Assembly: GCA_022072085.1 (NCBI GenBank) | Contig: JAJVII010000061.1 | Coordinates: forward strand, 1 to 57,557 | Reading direction: 5' to 3' | DNA length: 57,557 bases | Source: Phycisphaerae bacterium | GTDB taxonomy: Bacteria > Planctomycetota > Phycisphaerae > JAJVII01 | Shown here: positions 1-7,980 of the stretch, piece after piece | How positions within the stretch are numbered: the first letter of the stretch is position 1 | Layout: each line of letters opens with the position of its first letter | Position numbers and translations under genes: made by a program | The notes under the pieces: generated by a model | Databases searched by the model: none | Seen by the model: the letters and a program-made list of their open reading frames with translations, nothing else | Told to the model about the DNA's origin: nothing

Positions 1-959
1 AGCAGGCCCGTCTTGCCGTCCAGTATGATCTCCGGCAGCCCGCCGGTCCGCGAGGCGATCATCGGCCTGGCCATCAGCGCCGCCTCCAGCGCCACCAGCG
101 GCAGGCCCTCCTGCCATTGCGTCGTCTCGCGCGACGGCGCGAGCACCATCGTCGCGTTTTCCATCAGCGCCCACACCTCGGCCGGCGGGACCCAGCCGGC
201 GAACTCGACCGCGTCGCCGAGCCCCGCCGACTCGGCTTGCCGCCGCAGCGCCGGCCGCGCCGGGCCGTCGCCGGCGACGATCAGCCGCGCGTCGCCGCGG
301 GCCGGTCCCATCGCGGCCAAAGCGTCGATCGCCAGGTCGAATCCCTTGCCTTCGGTCAGCTTGCCGACGCAGAGCAGCCGCGGCGGCTGGACCGCGTCAG
401 CTGGTCGCGGAACGATCGGCTGCCCGTCCGGCTGCGCGGGCGGCTCCAGACCGTTGCGGATGACGCTGCTGCGCGGCCCGATCGAGGGGGCGATCGCAAC
501 GCACGCCGCCAGCGCCGCCGACGAGACGGCCGTGACCCAGCGCGATGCCGCCAGCCCCTGCGCCAGCAGCCCGGGCCCGACGGGCGGCGGGCAGTAGTGC
601 ATCGTGGTCAGCACCTGCGTCGCGCCCAGCGCCCGCGACCGCAGGCAGAACAGGGCCGACGCCCCGACATCGTGCAGGTGGACCAGGTCCGGAGACAGCT
701 CGCCGAGCAGGTCGTCGACGCGACGCTGAAGCCCGGCGATGGCCGCCACGTCCCGCTCGCCCAGGGCTCGGAAGAAAGGCAGGCGGCGGATCTCGACGCC
801 GTCGCGGACCTCGCGGTCAGGCAGGCAGGCGTCGTGATGCGACGTGACGACGGTGAAGCGATGGCCACGGGCCGCCAGCGCGGGCAGCAGTCGGCCGACC
901 AGGATTTCGCGCCCGCCGATGTGCGGCCAGTAGATGTCCAGCCAGATGAGCACCTTCAC
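1..959 (-). CDS. Glycosyltransferase family 4 (GT-B fold), 3' end beyond window
   Basis: Partial gene; the C-terminus lies off the left edge. It begins at a GTG at 959 that overlaps the stop of the upstream glycosyltransferase (GTGA overlap), so the two are translationally coupled. The protein starts VKVLIWLDIYWPHIGGREIL, the glycine-rich loop at the start of GT4 enzymes. It continues with a DLVHLHDVGA segment, LLCVGKLTEGKGFDLAI (start of the nucleotide-sugar-binding C-terminal domain), IVAGDGPARP, and near the edge MVLAPSRETQWQEGLPLVALEA, the E-x7-E donor-site motif. GT4 enzymes are retaining cytoplasmic transferases that move a sugar from a nucleotide-sugar onto a glycan or lipid. With the neighbouring GT2 gene it probably helps build a cell-surface polysaccharide. 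Sugar specificity cannot be told. Confidence 0.88.
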   Translation of the reverse strand, partial: MKVLIWLDIYWPHIGGREILVGRLLPALAARGHRFTVVTSHHDACLPDREVRDGVEIRRLPFFRALGERDVAAIAGLQRRVDDLLGELSPDLVHLHDVGASALFCLRSRALGATQVLTTMHYCPPPVGPGLLAQGLAASRWVTAVSSAALAACVAIAPSIGPRSSVIRNGLEPPAQPDGQPIVPRPADAVQPPRLLCVGKLTEGKGFDLAIDALAAMGPARGDARLIVAGDGPARPALRRQAESAGLGDAVEFAGWVPPAEVWALMENATMVLAPSRETTQWQEGLPLVALEAALMARPMIASRTGGLPEIILDGKTGL

Positions 960-1681
960 GGCGCACCCGCGGGCGGAGCCGGGTCGGGGGCGTCGGCGGC
1001 GCGGCGGCGATCGAGGCTGGCCTTGAGCACGCGGGCGAACTCGTCGATGCTGCCGGCCGGTCGGCGGCGCGTGAGGTTGGACGTATGCATGCGGTGGCGG
1101 ACCAGGACCTCGTCCATCAACTCGATGACCAGGCCGGCTTCGCGGGCGCGGATGAACCACTCGACCGCGTCGGAGAACCAGAGCCCCGGATCGAAGGGCC
1201 CCAGCCGATCCATCGCCGACCGACGGGCCAGCAGCGTCGTGGTCGCGAAGCCCGGCACGGGCTGGGCCCGCGGGTGATCGGCGTATCGCAGTCCGTCGGC
1301 GCGGACCTCCTCCTCCCAGAACGGCTGAACGTGCGTCACGCACAGGTCCAGCTCGGGCCGCTGCGCGAAGCGGGCCGCCTGGAGGGCGAGCTTGTCGGGC
1401 ATCCAGAGATCGTCGGGGTCCAGGAACGCGAGGAAGGGCCCGGCGGCATGGGCCGCCCCGAGGTTGCGCGTGGCCGCCGGTCCGGCCGTCGGCTGGGCGA
1501 CGACCCGCACGGGCGGATCCCATTGGCGGGCCAGCTCGACGGTTCCGTCGGTCGAGCCGTCGTCGGCGACGATGACCTCGATGGGCCTGTAGGTCTGAGC
1601 GAGGATGCTGGCCAGCGCCTCGGGCAGGAAGCGCCGCGCGTTGAACGTGGGGACCACCACGCTGATCAGAGGATTCTCCAC
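956..1681 (-). CDS. Glycosyltransferase family 2 (GT-A fold)
   Basis: About 241 residues from a GTG at 1681 (VENPLISVVVPTFN), the usual place for a GT2 start. An in-frame ATG at 1759 would add 26 residues lying over the zwf leader and is less likely. SVVVPTFNARRFL and the ADDGSTDGTVELA segment form the nucleotide-binding N-terminus. PAATRNLGAAHAAGPFLAFLDPDD gives the metal-binding DxD region (LDPDD). The family adds a sugar from a nucleotide-sugar to a growing glycan, in the cytoplasm or at the inner face of the membrane. No transmembrane segment is visible. It is divergent from zwf with a gap of about 48 bases, and its stop overlaps the GTG of the following GT4 gene. Acceptor and donor are unknown. 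Confidence 0.87.
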   Translation of the reverse strand: MENPLISVVVPTFNARRFLPEALASILAQTYRPIEVIVADDGSTDGTVELARQWDPPVRVVAQPTAGPAATRNLGAAHAAGPFLAFLDPDDLWMPDKLALQAARFAQRPELDLCVTHVQPFWEEEVRADGLRYADHPRAQPVPGFATTTLLARRSAMDRLGPFDPGLWFSDAVEWFIRAREAGLVIELMDEVLVRHRMHTSNLTRRRPAGSIDEFARVLKASLDRRRAADAPDPAPPAGAP

Positions 1682-1729
1682 GGCGACAGTGTATACTTTC
1701 GTCGGCTGCCCCTGGAAGGACAAAGCACG

Positions 1730-3220
1730 ATGAGCAACCCCCTGCGGGATTCCCGCCACGCCGCCCGCCGAGCCGATCCCTGCCTGCTGGTGATTTTCGG
1801 CGCGACCGGCGACCTGACCGCGCGCAAGATCGCCCCGGCGCTGTGGAGTCTGGCCACCCAGGGCCGCCTGCCGCCGGGCCTAGCCGTCGTCGGCTACGGC
1901 CGCAGCGAACTGAGCGACGACGCGTTTCGTGGACACATCGCCGGGGCCGTCAAGGCCGACCCCGCCAGCGACGGCTGGAAGGACTTCGCCGACCGGCTGT
2001 TCTACCATCGCGGCCGGTACGACGACCTGGACAGCCACCGAGCCCTGGGCCGGCGGCTGGCGGAGCTTCGCCAGGGCCGCTCGGCTGACAACACGCTGTT
2101 CTACCTCGCGACGCCCGCGTCGGCGTTTGAGCCGATCATCCGGGCTTTGGGCGATGCGGGCCTGGTCCCAGGCCAGGCCGGCTGGACGCGGATCATCGTG
2201 GAGAAGCCTTTCGGCCGCGACCTCGCGTCGGCCCGCCAGCTCAACGACACGCTGGGCGGCGTGTTCGGCGAAGCCAACTCCTTCCGCATCGACCACTACC
2301 TGGGCAAGGAGACCGTGCAGAACCTGCTGGTGCTGCGGTTCGCCAACGCGATCTTCGAGCTGATGTGGAACCGCGAGCAAGTGGACCACGTGCAGATCAC
2401 CGCCGCCGAGCAGCTCGGCGTCGAGCAGCGGGCGGGCTTCTTCGAGCAGACCGGCATCCTGCGCGACATCGCCCAGAATCACCTGATGCAACTGCTCTGC
2501 CTGACGGCGATGGAGCCGCCGGCCGCCCCCGACGCCGACGCCATCCGCGACGAGAAGGTGAAGGTCATCCGCTCGCTGCGCCGCCTGACCGCGCGCGACG
2601 TGGTGGCCGGCCAGTACGGACCCGGCGCCGTCGAGGGCCGATCCGTGCCCGGCTATCGCGAGGAGCCCGACGTGGCCGCCGACTCGTCGGCTGACACGTT
2701 CCTGGCGATGCGCGCCTACGTGGACAACTGGCGCTGGGCGGGCGTGCCGTTCTACCTGCGCTGCGGCAAGCGTCTGGCCCGCAAGGTGACCGAGATCGCC
2801 ATCCAGTTCCGCCGACCGCCGCTGAGCCTGTTCGCCCAGCTCGGCGTGGATCGGCTGGCGTCCAATCGGCTGGTCATCCGCGTGCAACCGGACGAGGGCA
2901 TCAGCCTGCTGGTCGGCAGCAAGATCCCCGGGCCCGAGGTCCGCATCCAGCCGGTGAAGATGGATTTCCGCTACGGCACCAGCTTCGGCGGACGCGTGCC
3001 CGACGCCTACGAGCGGCTGGTGCTGGACGTGATGGCCGGCGACGCGACGCTGTTCACCCGCCGCGACGAGGTCGAGCAGGCGTGGAACTACTTCGCGCCG
3101 ATCCTGGACGCGTGGGAACGCGGCGACAAGAGCGTGGTCCCCTACCCCGCCGGAAGCTGGGGACCGGCTGACGCCGACCGCCTGCTCGTCTCGCCCGAGC
3201 ACGCGTGGAGAAGACTGTAG
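1730..3220 (+). CDS. zwf: Glucose-6-phosphate 1-dehydrogenase
   Basis: 496 residues from the ATG at 1730, with an AAGGA ribosome site just upstream; in-frame upstream codons run through the divergent glycosyltransferase and are not used. It oxidises glucose 6-phosphate to 6-phosphogluconolactone with NADP+, the first step of the oxidative pentose phosphate pathway. Visible signatures are the dinucleotide loop GATGDLTARKIAPAL (from residue 24), EKPFGRDLASA in the middle of the chain, and the substrate-binding RIDHYLGKE at 186-194 with its catalytic His and Lys. Length is normal for the family. The next gene encodes an OpcA-like partner, as in cyanobacteria and actinobacteria. A TATACT at 1692-1697 could be part of its promoter, but no good -35 box accompanies it. 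Confidence 0.97.
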   Translation: MSNPLRDSRHAARRADPCLLVIFGATGDLTARKIAPALWSLATQGRLPPGLAVVGYGRSELSDDAFRGHIAGAVKADPASDGWKDFADRLFYHRGRYDDLDSHRALGRRLAELRQGRSADNTLFYLATPASAFEPIIRALGDAGLVPGQAGWTRIIVEKPFGRDLASARQLNDTLGGVFGEANSFRIDHYLGKETVQNLLVLRFANAIFELMWNREQVDHVQITAAEQLGVEQRAGFFEQTGILRDIAQNHLMQLLCLTAMEPPAAPDADAIRDEKVKVIRSLRRLTARDVVAGQYGPGAVEGRSVPGYREEPDVAADSSADTFLAMRAYVDNWRWAGVPFYLRCGKRLARKVTEIAIQFRRPPLSLFAQLGVDRLASNRLVIRVQPDEGISLLVGSKIPGPEVRIQPVKMDFRYGTSFGGRVPDAYERLVLDVMAGDATLFTRRDEVEQAWNYFAPILDAWERGDKSVVPYPAGSWGPADADRLLVSPEHAWRRL

Positions 3221-3269
3221 AAGTGCTGAGTGCTGAGTGTGGAGTGCGGAGTGTTGAGTGCGGAGACGG
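3221..3269. repeat. Degenerate heptanucleotide tandem repeat between zwf and opcA
   Basis: Directly after the zwf stop there are seven back-to-back 7-base units: AAGTGCT, GAGTGCT, GAGTGTG, GAGTGCG, GAGTGTT, GAGTGCG, GAGACGG. The consensus is GAGTGYK. The 7-base periodicity does not keep a reading frame. Similar short tandem heptamers are known from cyanobacterial intergenic regions (STRR sequences). Function is unknown. Confidence 0.85.
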
Positions 3270-3312
3270 AGAGAGCCTGCCGGCGCCCGCTTGCGATTGC
3301 GATGAGTGACGC

Positions 3313-4446
3313 ATGAGCGATGTGAACGACAACCCCACTGACGCGACGCGCCTGGCTGACCCGGTGGCGCCGGACCAGGTCGAGTCGCGGCTGAACGCGC
3401 TGTGGGAGCAACTGGCCGGGCAGTCCGACCAGAGCGTCCTGCGGGCCTGCATGAGCAACCTGGTCGTGCTCTGCCCGCCCGACGGCGACGCCGGCCGAAT
3501 CGCCGAGGCCGTCGCCGGATTGGCTGACGCCCACCCGTCACGCTGCATCGTGCTGCGCTGGACCGACGGCGGAGGCAAGGTCGAGGCGACCGTGTCGGCC
3601 CACTGCGCCGGCGGCGCCGGCCGACACGTCTGCTGCGAGCAGATCACGCTGACCGGAGGCACGGGCCGGTTGGCCGATCTCGGCAGCGCCGCCCTGCCGC
3701 TGCTGCTGCCCGACCTGCCGGTGGTCCTGTGGGCGACGAACGGGCTGACCCCGCCGGCTGACCCGTTGGCCGACCTCATGGCCCAGGTCGACCGCGTGCT
3801 CGTGGACACCCGCCGCTCGGATCGGCCGGCACAGGCCTGGTCGGTCTGCCACCGGGCCCCCGGCGGGCACACGCTGCACTGCGCGGTGAGCGACCTGAGC
3901 TGGTCGCGGCTGGCCCCGCTGCGCGACCGGTTCGCGTCGATGTTCGACCCGCCGGAACTGGCCGACCTGCTGGCTGACGCCCGCGGCGTCCGGCTCGAAT
4001 GGACCGCCCACCCCAGCGACCGCGCCGCCGGCAGGGCGTCGGCGCTGCTGACCCTCGGCTGGCTGGCTGACCGGCTGGGCTGGTCGCTCAAGGCGACGCG
4101 GCCGGGCCCCGACGCCGACGCGAGGCTGTCGCTGGAGAACCCCGCCGGCCAGCCGATCGAGACCGCGCTGGCGGCCGTCGCGCCGTCAGCCGACGTGCCG
4201 CTGGGCCGACTGGTCCGCGTGGCACTGACGACCGGGGCCGCCGCGTTCGAGCTTCGCCGGACGGCCATCAGCCGGCTCGAGCTGTCCATCGCCCGCGCGG
4301 GCTCGCCGCCGCGGGTCGAGGCGGCTGCCCACCGCCACCTGCGCACAGGCGACCTGCTGCTGGCTGAGCTGAGCGGCGCCGGCGACGAGGAATCCTTCCA
4401 GCGCGCCCTGGCTGTCGCCCTGCCGGCGGCGATCGACCTGGAGTAG
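3313..4446 (+). CDS. opcA: OpcA-like glucose-6-phosphate dehydrogenase assembly protein
   Basis: 377 residues. OpcA is an allosteric effector and assembly factor that activates or oligomerises glucose-6-phosphate dehydrogenase in cyanobacteria. The middle part carries the recognisable family pattern: LLPDLPVVLWATNGLTPPADPL followed by a DRVLVDT segment, matching the conserved 'DLPVFLWWRG...D.ViVDS' region of OpcA proteins. The N-terminus has a VESRLNALWEQL helix, also typical. It lies 92 bases after zwf in the same direction, with a heptamer repeat between them, so co-transcription is likely. No strong ribosome site precedes the ATG. The C-terminal half is less conserved and rich in Ala, Leu and Arg. 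Assignment rests on the central motif plus the position behind zwf. Confidence 0.82.
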   Translation: MSDVNDNPTDATRLADPVAPDQVESRLNALWEQLAGQSDQSVLRACMSNLVVLCPPDGDAGRIAEAVAGLADAHPSRCIVLRWTDGGGKVEATVSAHCAGGAGRHVCCEQITLTGGTGRLADLGSAALPLLLPDLPVVLWATNGLTPPADPLADLMAQVDRVLVDTRRSDRPAQAWSVCHRAPGGHTLHCAVSDLSWSRLAPLRDRFASMFDPPELADLLADARGVRLEWTAHPSDRAAGRASALLTLGWLADRLGWSLKATRPGPDADARLSLENPAGQPIETALAAVAPSADVPLGRLVRVALTTGAAAFELRRTAISRLELSIARAGSPPRVEAAAHRHLRTGDLLLAELSGAGDEESFQRALAVALPAAIDLE

Positions 4447-4487
4447 CAATCCCCGCGTCCGTCGAGACCCTGTAGAGGGGCTGGCCG

Positions 4488-4516
4488 TTGGATTCCTTCT
4501 CCGCGTGCGATAGACT
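4488..4516 (+). promoter_or_regulatory. Candidate sigma-70 promoter for trpC
   Basis: TTGGAT (4488-4493) and TAGACT (4511-4516) are separated by exactly 17 bases and lie 25 bases upstream of the trpC ATG. Each box matches four of six consensus positions. Found by eye only. Confidence 0.4.
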
Positions 4517-4540
4517 GCTGTTTCCCCTTTCGGAGGCGTC

Positions 4541-5353
4541 ATGGGCGACGTACTGGGCGAGATCATTGCGCACAAGCGGACCGAGGTGCAGGCTGCCAGA
4601 GCCACCTGCCCGCTGGCCGACATGAAGGCCCGGGCCGCCGATTCGCCGCAGCCGCGCAACTTCTACCAGGCCGTCACCGCGCCCAATCCGGCGCGCCGCA
4701 TCAACCTGATCGCCGAGATCAAGAAGGCGTCGCCGTCAGCCGGGCTGATCCGCCCGGACTTCGACCCGGCGGCGCTGGCCCGCATCTACGCCGGCGCCGG
4801 GGCCCAGGCGCTGAGCGTGCTGACTGACGCGAAGTATTTCCAGGGCCGCCTGGAGTTCCTGGCCGACGTGCGGGCAGCCGTCGATCTGCCGCTGCTGCGC
4901 AAGGACTTCATCATCGACCCGTACCAGGTCTACCAGAGCCGGGCCGCCGGGGCCGACGCGATCCTGCTGATCGCCGAGACCCTGCCGCTGGGCGAGCTGA
5001 TCGACCTGCTGATCCTCGCGACCGAGCTGCGTCTGAGCTGCCTGCTGGAGGTTCACGCCGCCGAGTCGCTGATGCGCGTCCGCTCGATTCCCGGGTTCCC
5101 GCAGGAGCACTTCGCGATCCTGGGCATCAACAATCGCGACCTGCGGACGATGACCACCGACGTCGGCCACACGCGTCGGCTGATGAGCCTGCTGGACGAG
5201 GGCACGCCGGTGGTCAGCGAGAGCGGACTGCGGACGCGCGGGGACATCGAGCGGATGATCGGGGCGGGCGTGACGGCCGTCCTGATCGGCGAGACTTTCA
5301 TGCGCAGCCCCGACGTGGGCGCCAAGGTCCGCGAGCTGATGGACGGCTGCTGA
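4541..5353 (+). CDS. trpC: Indole-3-glycerol phosphate synthase
   Basis: 270 residues, a typical stand-alone (betaalpha)8 barrel. It closes the ring of 1-(2-carboxyphenylamino)-1-deoxyribulose 5-phosphate to give indole-3-glycerol phosphate, the fourth step of tryptophan synthesis from anthranilate. Key residues can be read: AEIKKASPSAG with Glu59, Lys61 and Ser64-Ser66, the catalytic LLRKDFI with Lys121, LLEVH with Glu170, GINNRDL near 196-201 and VVSESGL near 224-230. GGAGG about ten bases upstream supports the ATG at 4541. No other tryptophan-synthesis gene lies beside it, although trpS follows two genes downstream, so this organism does not keep a compact trp operon here. Confidence 0.96.
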   Translation: MGDVLGEIIAHKRTEVQAARATCPLADMKARAADSPQPRNFYQAVTAPNPARRINLIAEIKKASPSAGLIRPDFDPAALARIYAGAGAQALSVLTDAKYFQGRLEFLADVRAAVDLPLLRKDFIIDPYQVYQSRAAGADAILLIAETLPLGELIDLLILATELRLSCLLEVHAAESLMRVRSIPGFPQEHFAILGINNRDLRTMTTDVGHTRRLMSLLDEGTPVVSESGLRTRGDIERMIGAGVTAVLIGETFMRSPDVGAKVRELMDGC

Positions 5354-5378
5354 GTTCCGCCTGCGCGACGGGCAAGGA

Positions 5379-5493
5379 TCAACACGAAGGGCCACGAATG
5401 CAAAGGGCCGAGGGCCACGAAGAGGACTTCATTCTTCGGAAGAAGCAGATGGCTTCGTGAGCCTTCTGAGGAATTGGTGGCCCTTCGTGTTGA
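5379..5493. repeat. Inverted repeat with GGGCCACGAA units between trpC and the next gene
   Basis: TCAACACGAAGGGCCAC (5379-5395) and its exact reverse complement GTGGCCCTTCGTGTTGA (5477-5493) form a 17-bp inverted repeat with an 81-base loop. GGGCCACGAA occurs at about 5390 and again at about 5412 in the left arm region. The loop has further smaller pairings. The related phrases CCTTCGTGGCCCTTTT and CCTTCGTGGTCC recur near 49467-49496, so this looks like a dispersed intergenic repeat. Only about 80 bases separate it from the downstream ATG. It may also act as a long terminator-like hairpin, but no T-run follows. Confidence 0.7.
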
Positions 5494-5570
5494 GGTCTTC
5501 TCCGTGTCTTTGGACAAGGCATAAGGCTTCCGCCTGCAAGACTCGCTGACACGCATCACGAGGCGCCGAT

Positions 5571-6575
5571 ATGGCCATTGTCGTCTGTCCGCACTGCGAG
5601 TTTGAGTTCTCGGTGGGCGATCCGCTGAACGCCGGGACCGGGCTGACGCCGGACGGCTGGGCCGACTGCCCTGCGTGCCGGCAGCGGGTCGACGTGATCC
5701 GTCAGCTCGCCGCCGCCCGTCCGGCGACGCCGGCTGAGCTGACCCGGGCGGCCCGCGGCTGGATCGCGATGGCTGTGCTGTTCACGGTCGCCGGCGACGC
5801 GGCGCTGGTCGCGCTGCTGATCCTCAGCCGATTCGCCGGCGGCGCCAGCCCGTCCGTCGGACAATGGGTGCTCGCGGGGGGGCTGATGGGCCATGCCCTG
5901 CTCAGCCTGGCTGCCGAGTATCGCCTCTGGCCGAGCCCGCGGGCGGCGATGCTTCTGCTCCGCGGCGCGGTGTTCTGCTGGCTGATCGGCGGGGGGGTCG
6001 GCCTGGCGTCGGGGGGCCTGACGCTGCCGGCGCGGATCGGCCACGATCCGACGACCGTCCTGACCGCGGCGGTGGTAGTTTTCGTGCTGCTGCTGGGCTA
6101 CCTGCGGACGCTGGAGTACCTGTCGGCGCGAGTGGGTCGGCCGGCGGCTTCGGAACCGACGCCGCCCCGGCCAATCGCTGCTGGCGTCGCGGCGGCACTA
6201 CTCGTGCTGCACGCGGCTGCGTCGATCGCGCTGGGGATCCTGGCGTGGCGGTCGTTCGATCGGGGGGCGTTCCTGGTCTCGGCGTTCCAGGCCGGCACGC
6301 TGACGGCGATCTGGATGTACCTGCTCCTGGGCAGCGGCGGGCTGCTGAACCGGACGAAGCAGCCCGCCGACGCGGCACGGGCCCTGCCCCGCGCGGCAGC
6401 CGCGCTGACCGTCGCCGCCTTGCTGGCGGTGCTGGGCCAGACGTCGGCCGACGTGATCGGGCGAATCCTCCCCGGCTGGCTGGCGGCGATGCTGTCAGCC
6501 GACGTGGCGGCGGTCTGGCTGGCCCACTGGCGTCTGACGCCGCTGCTGGGCCCCGAGGCCGGGCTGGCCAGGTGA
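5571..6575 (+). CDS. Zinc-ribbon, multi-pass membrane protein of unknown function
   Basis: 334 residues. The first 40 carry two CxxC knuckles, CPHC (6-9) and CPAC (33-36), which would bind one zinc ion. The rest is hydrophobic, with about eight probable membrane spans, for example AMAVLFTVAGDAALVALLIL, a segment around VLAGGLMGHALLSL, and ALTVAALLAVLGQTSADVI. This layout, a small cytoplasmic zinc ribbon ahead of a membrane bundle, is common among uncharacterised proteins in Planctomycetota. I do not recognise a family with a known job. It sits between trpC and trpS with gaps of 217 and 146 bases, and both gaps look like regulatory or repeat sequence, so an operon with them is not clear. Confidence 0.8.
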   Translation: MAIVVCPHCEFEFSVGDPLNAGTGLTPDGWADCPACRQRVDVIRQLAAARPATPAELTRAARGWIAMAVLFTVAGDAALVALLILSRFAGGASPSVGQWVLAGGLMGHALLSLAAEYRLWPSPRAAMLLLRGAVFCWLIGGGVGLASGGLTLPARIGHDPTTVLTAAVVVFVLLLGYLRTLEYLSARVGRPAASEPTPPRPIAAGVAAALLVLHAAASIALGILAWRSFDRGAFLVSAFQAGTLTAIWMYLLLGSGGLLNRTKQPADAARALPRAAAALTVAALLAVLGQTSADVIGRILPGWLAAMLSADVAAVWLAHWRLTPLLGPEAGLAR

Positions 6576-6652
6576 CATCCCGCGGCGGTTCGCGCCGTCG
6601 GCTTCGGCGATATCTCCCGCACATGCGGAACACTGCTTTCCCGCCGCCGGCA

Positions 6653-6680
6653 TTGATTCGGCAGGGGCATAGGGTATCAT
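6653..6680 (+). promoter_or_regulatory. Candidate sigma-70 promoter for trpS
   Basis: TTGATT (6653-6658) and TATCAT (6675-6680) are 16 bases apart, 42 bases before the trpS ATG. This is a fair match to the sigma-70 boxes in otherwise GC-rich sequence. Found by eye. Confidence 0.4.
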
Positions 6681-6721
6681 CAGCGCTCTTGCGGTTTTCG
6701 CGGGGAAACGAGGGAAGCGTC

Positions 6722-7696
6722 ATGCGCGTATTGAGCGGAATCCAGCCCAGCGGGCGGCTGCACATCGGCAACTACTTCGGGGCGATGCGCCAGCACCTGG
6801 AACTCCAGGCCGGCAACGAGAGCCTGTACTTCATCGCCAACTATCACGCCCTGACCAGCCTGACCGACGCGGACCTCGTGCGGCAATACACCCGCGACGT
6901 GGCGCTGGATTACCTGGCGCTGGGGCTGGACCCCAAGCGGACGATCTTCTTCCGCCAGTCCGACGTGCCGCAGGTGACCGAGCTGAGCTGGATTTTCGGC
7001 TGCATCACTCCGATGGGCCTGCTGGAACGCTGCGTCAGCTACAAGGACAAGATCGAGAAGGGCATCCCGGCCAACGCCGGACTGTTCACCTACCCGGTGC
7101 TCCAGGCGGCTGACATCCTGATCTACCGCAGCCAGCTCGTGCCGGTCGGCGCGGACCAGAAGCAGCACATCGAGGTGACGCGGGACGTCGCGATCAAGTT
7201 CAACAACACCTACGGCGAAATCCTCGTGCTGCCCGAGCCGCACATCCTCAAGGAGACGGCCGTCGTGCCCGGCGTGGACGGGCAGAAGATGAGCAAGAGC
7301 TACGACAACACGATCGAGATCTTCGCCGAGTCCGGCCAGATCAAGAAGAAGGTCATGCGCATCGTGACCGACTCGACGCCGGTCGAGCAGCCCAAGGATC
7401 CGGACAAGTGCAACGTGTTCGCATTGCTTCGGCTGGTGGCCGACTCGGCCGAGACCGCGCAGTGGGCCGACCGCTACCGGGCCGGCGGCATGGGCTACGG
7501 CGACGCGAAGAAGCGGCTGGCCGAGCTGCTGGCTGACTTCTTCGCCGAGGCCCGCGTGCGGCGGGCGGCGCTGGAGAAGAACCCCGACTACGTCGAGGAC
7601 GTGCTGGCCGACGGCGGCCGCCGGGCCCGCGCCATCGCCGACCCGGTGATGGAAGACGTCCGCAAAGCCACCGGCATCGTGGTGGCTCGAAAATAG
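6722..7696 (+). CDS. trpS: Tryptophanyl-tRNA synthetase
   Basis: 324 residues from the ATG at 6722 (MRVLSGIQPSGRLHIGNYFG). It charges tRNA-Trp with tryptophan using ATP, in the cytoplasm. Class I signatures are intact: the HIGH-type HIGN at 14-17 and the KMSKS loop at 189-193. The conserved FTYPVLQAADIL and VGADQKQHIEVTRD segments bind tryptophan and the adenylate. Length is typical for bacterial TrpRS. An open frame continues upstream for hundreds of bases, but it overlaps the preceding membrane-protein gene in another frame, and the family start is at 6722. GAGGGAAGCGTC precedes it as a ribosome site. A possible promoter lies at 6653-6680. Confidence 0.97.
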   Translation: MRVLSGIQPSGRLHIGNYFGAMRQHLELQAGNESLYFIANYHALTSLTDADLVRQYTRDVALDYLALGLDPKRTIFFRQSDVPQVTELSWIFGCITPMGLLERCVSYKDKIEKGIPANAGLFTYPVLQAADILIYRSQLVPVGADQKQHIEVTRDVAIKFNNTYGEILVLPEPHILKETAVVPGVDGQKMSKSYDNTIEIFAESGQIKKKVMRIVTDSTPVEQPKDPDKCNVFALLRLVADSAETAQWADRYRAGGMGYGDAKKRLAELLADFFAEARVRRAALEKNPDYVEDVLADGGRRARAIADPVMEDVRKATGIVVARK

Positions 7697-7709
7697 GGGA
7701 AGCGGCTGC

Positions 7710-7976
7710 ATGATTCGCCGCGCGGTAATGCCGGACTGGTGGGATTGGAAGCTGGAACTGATCCAGCACCTTTCGTACCGAATGACCGATCGCCGGTTTG
7801 ACGAGATCGCCGTTCGCACGATGATGGAACAGAAGGCGGGCATCAGGCCGGACGAGGATGAGCCGGGCCGGTGGATCGTCGACGCCCGTTGGGAAGGACA
7901 CGACTGGGAGATCGTCGTGGAGCCCGACCACCAGCGCCGGATTCTTGTCGTCGTCACCGCTTACAAGGTAGAATAG
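7710..7976 (+). CDS. DUF4258-like small protein
   Basis: 88 residues; a second ATG at 7728 (MPDWWDWKLELIQHL) is an equally good start. The pattern is a helix with HLSYRMTDRRFDEIAVRTMM, then a GRWIVDARWEGHDWEIVVEP strand pair ending VVVTAYKVE. It resembles the small beta-alpha proteins of the DUF4258/RelE-like fold, where HALERM-RxI and a final VITVY strand are typical. Such genes often stand next to a DUF2283 gene, as here, with only a four-base gap, and the pair has been suggested to be toxin-antitoxin-like. That role is not shown for this protein. Its base composition is less GC-rich than its neighbours, which would fit later arrival. Confidence 0.65.
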   Translation: MIRRAVMPDWWDWKLELIQHLSYRMTDRRFDEIAVRTMMEQKAGIRPDEDEPGRWIVDARWEGHDWEIVVEPDHQRRILVVVTAYKVE

Positions 7977-7980
7977 GGAT

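Noticed and set aside
1085-1729. N-terminal extension of zwf over the glycosyltransferase
   Set aside because: The family start with the nucleotide-binding loop and a ribosome site is at 1730; the extension is antisense to a well-supported GT2 gene.
3221-3269. CRISPR array
   Set aside because: Units are only 7 bases with no spacers; a simple tandem repeat. No CRISPR array or cas gene is seen anywhere in the window.
5864-6721. Long in-frame extension upstream of trpS
   Set aside because: It overlaps the zinc-ribbon membrane gene in another frame; TrpRS begins at 6722 with a ribosome site and family alignment.
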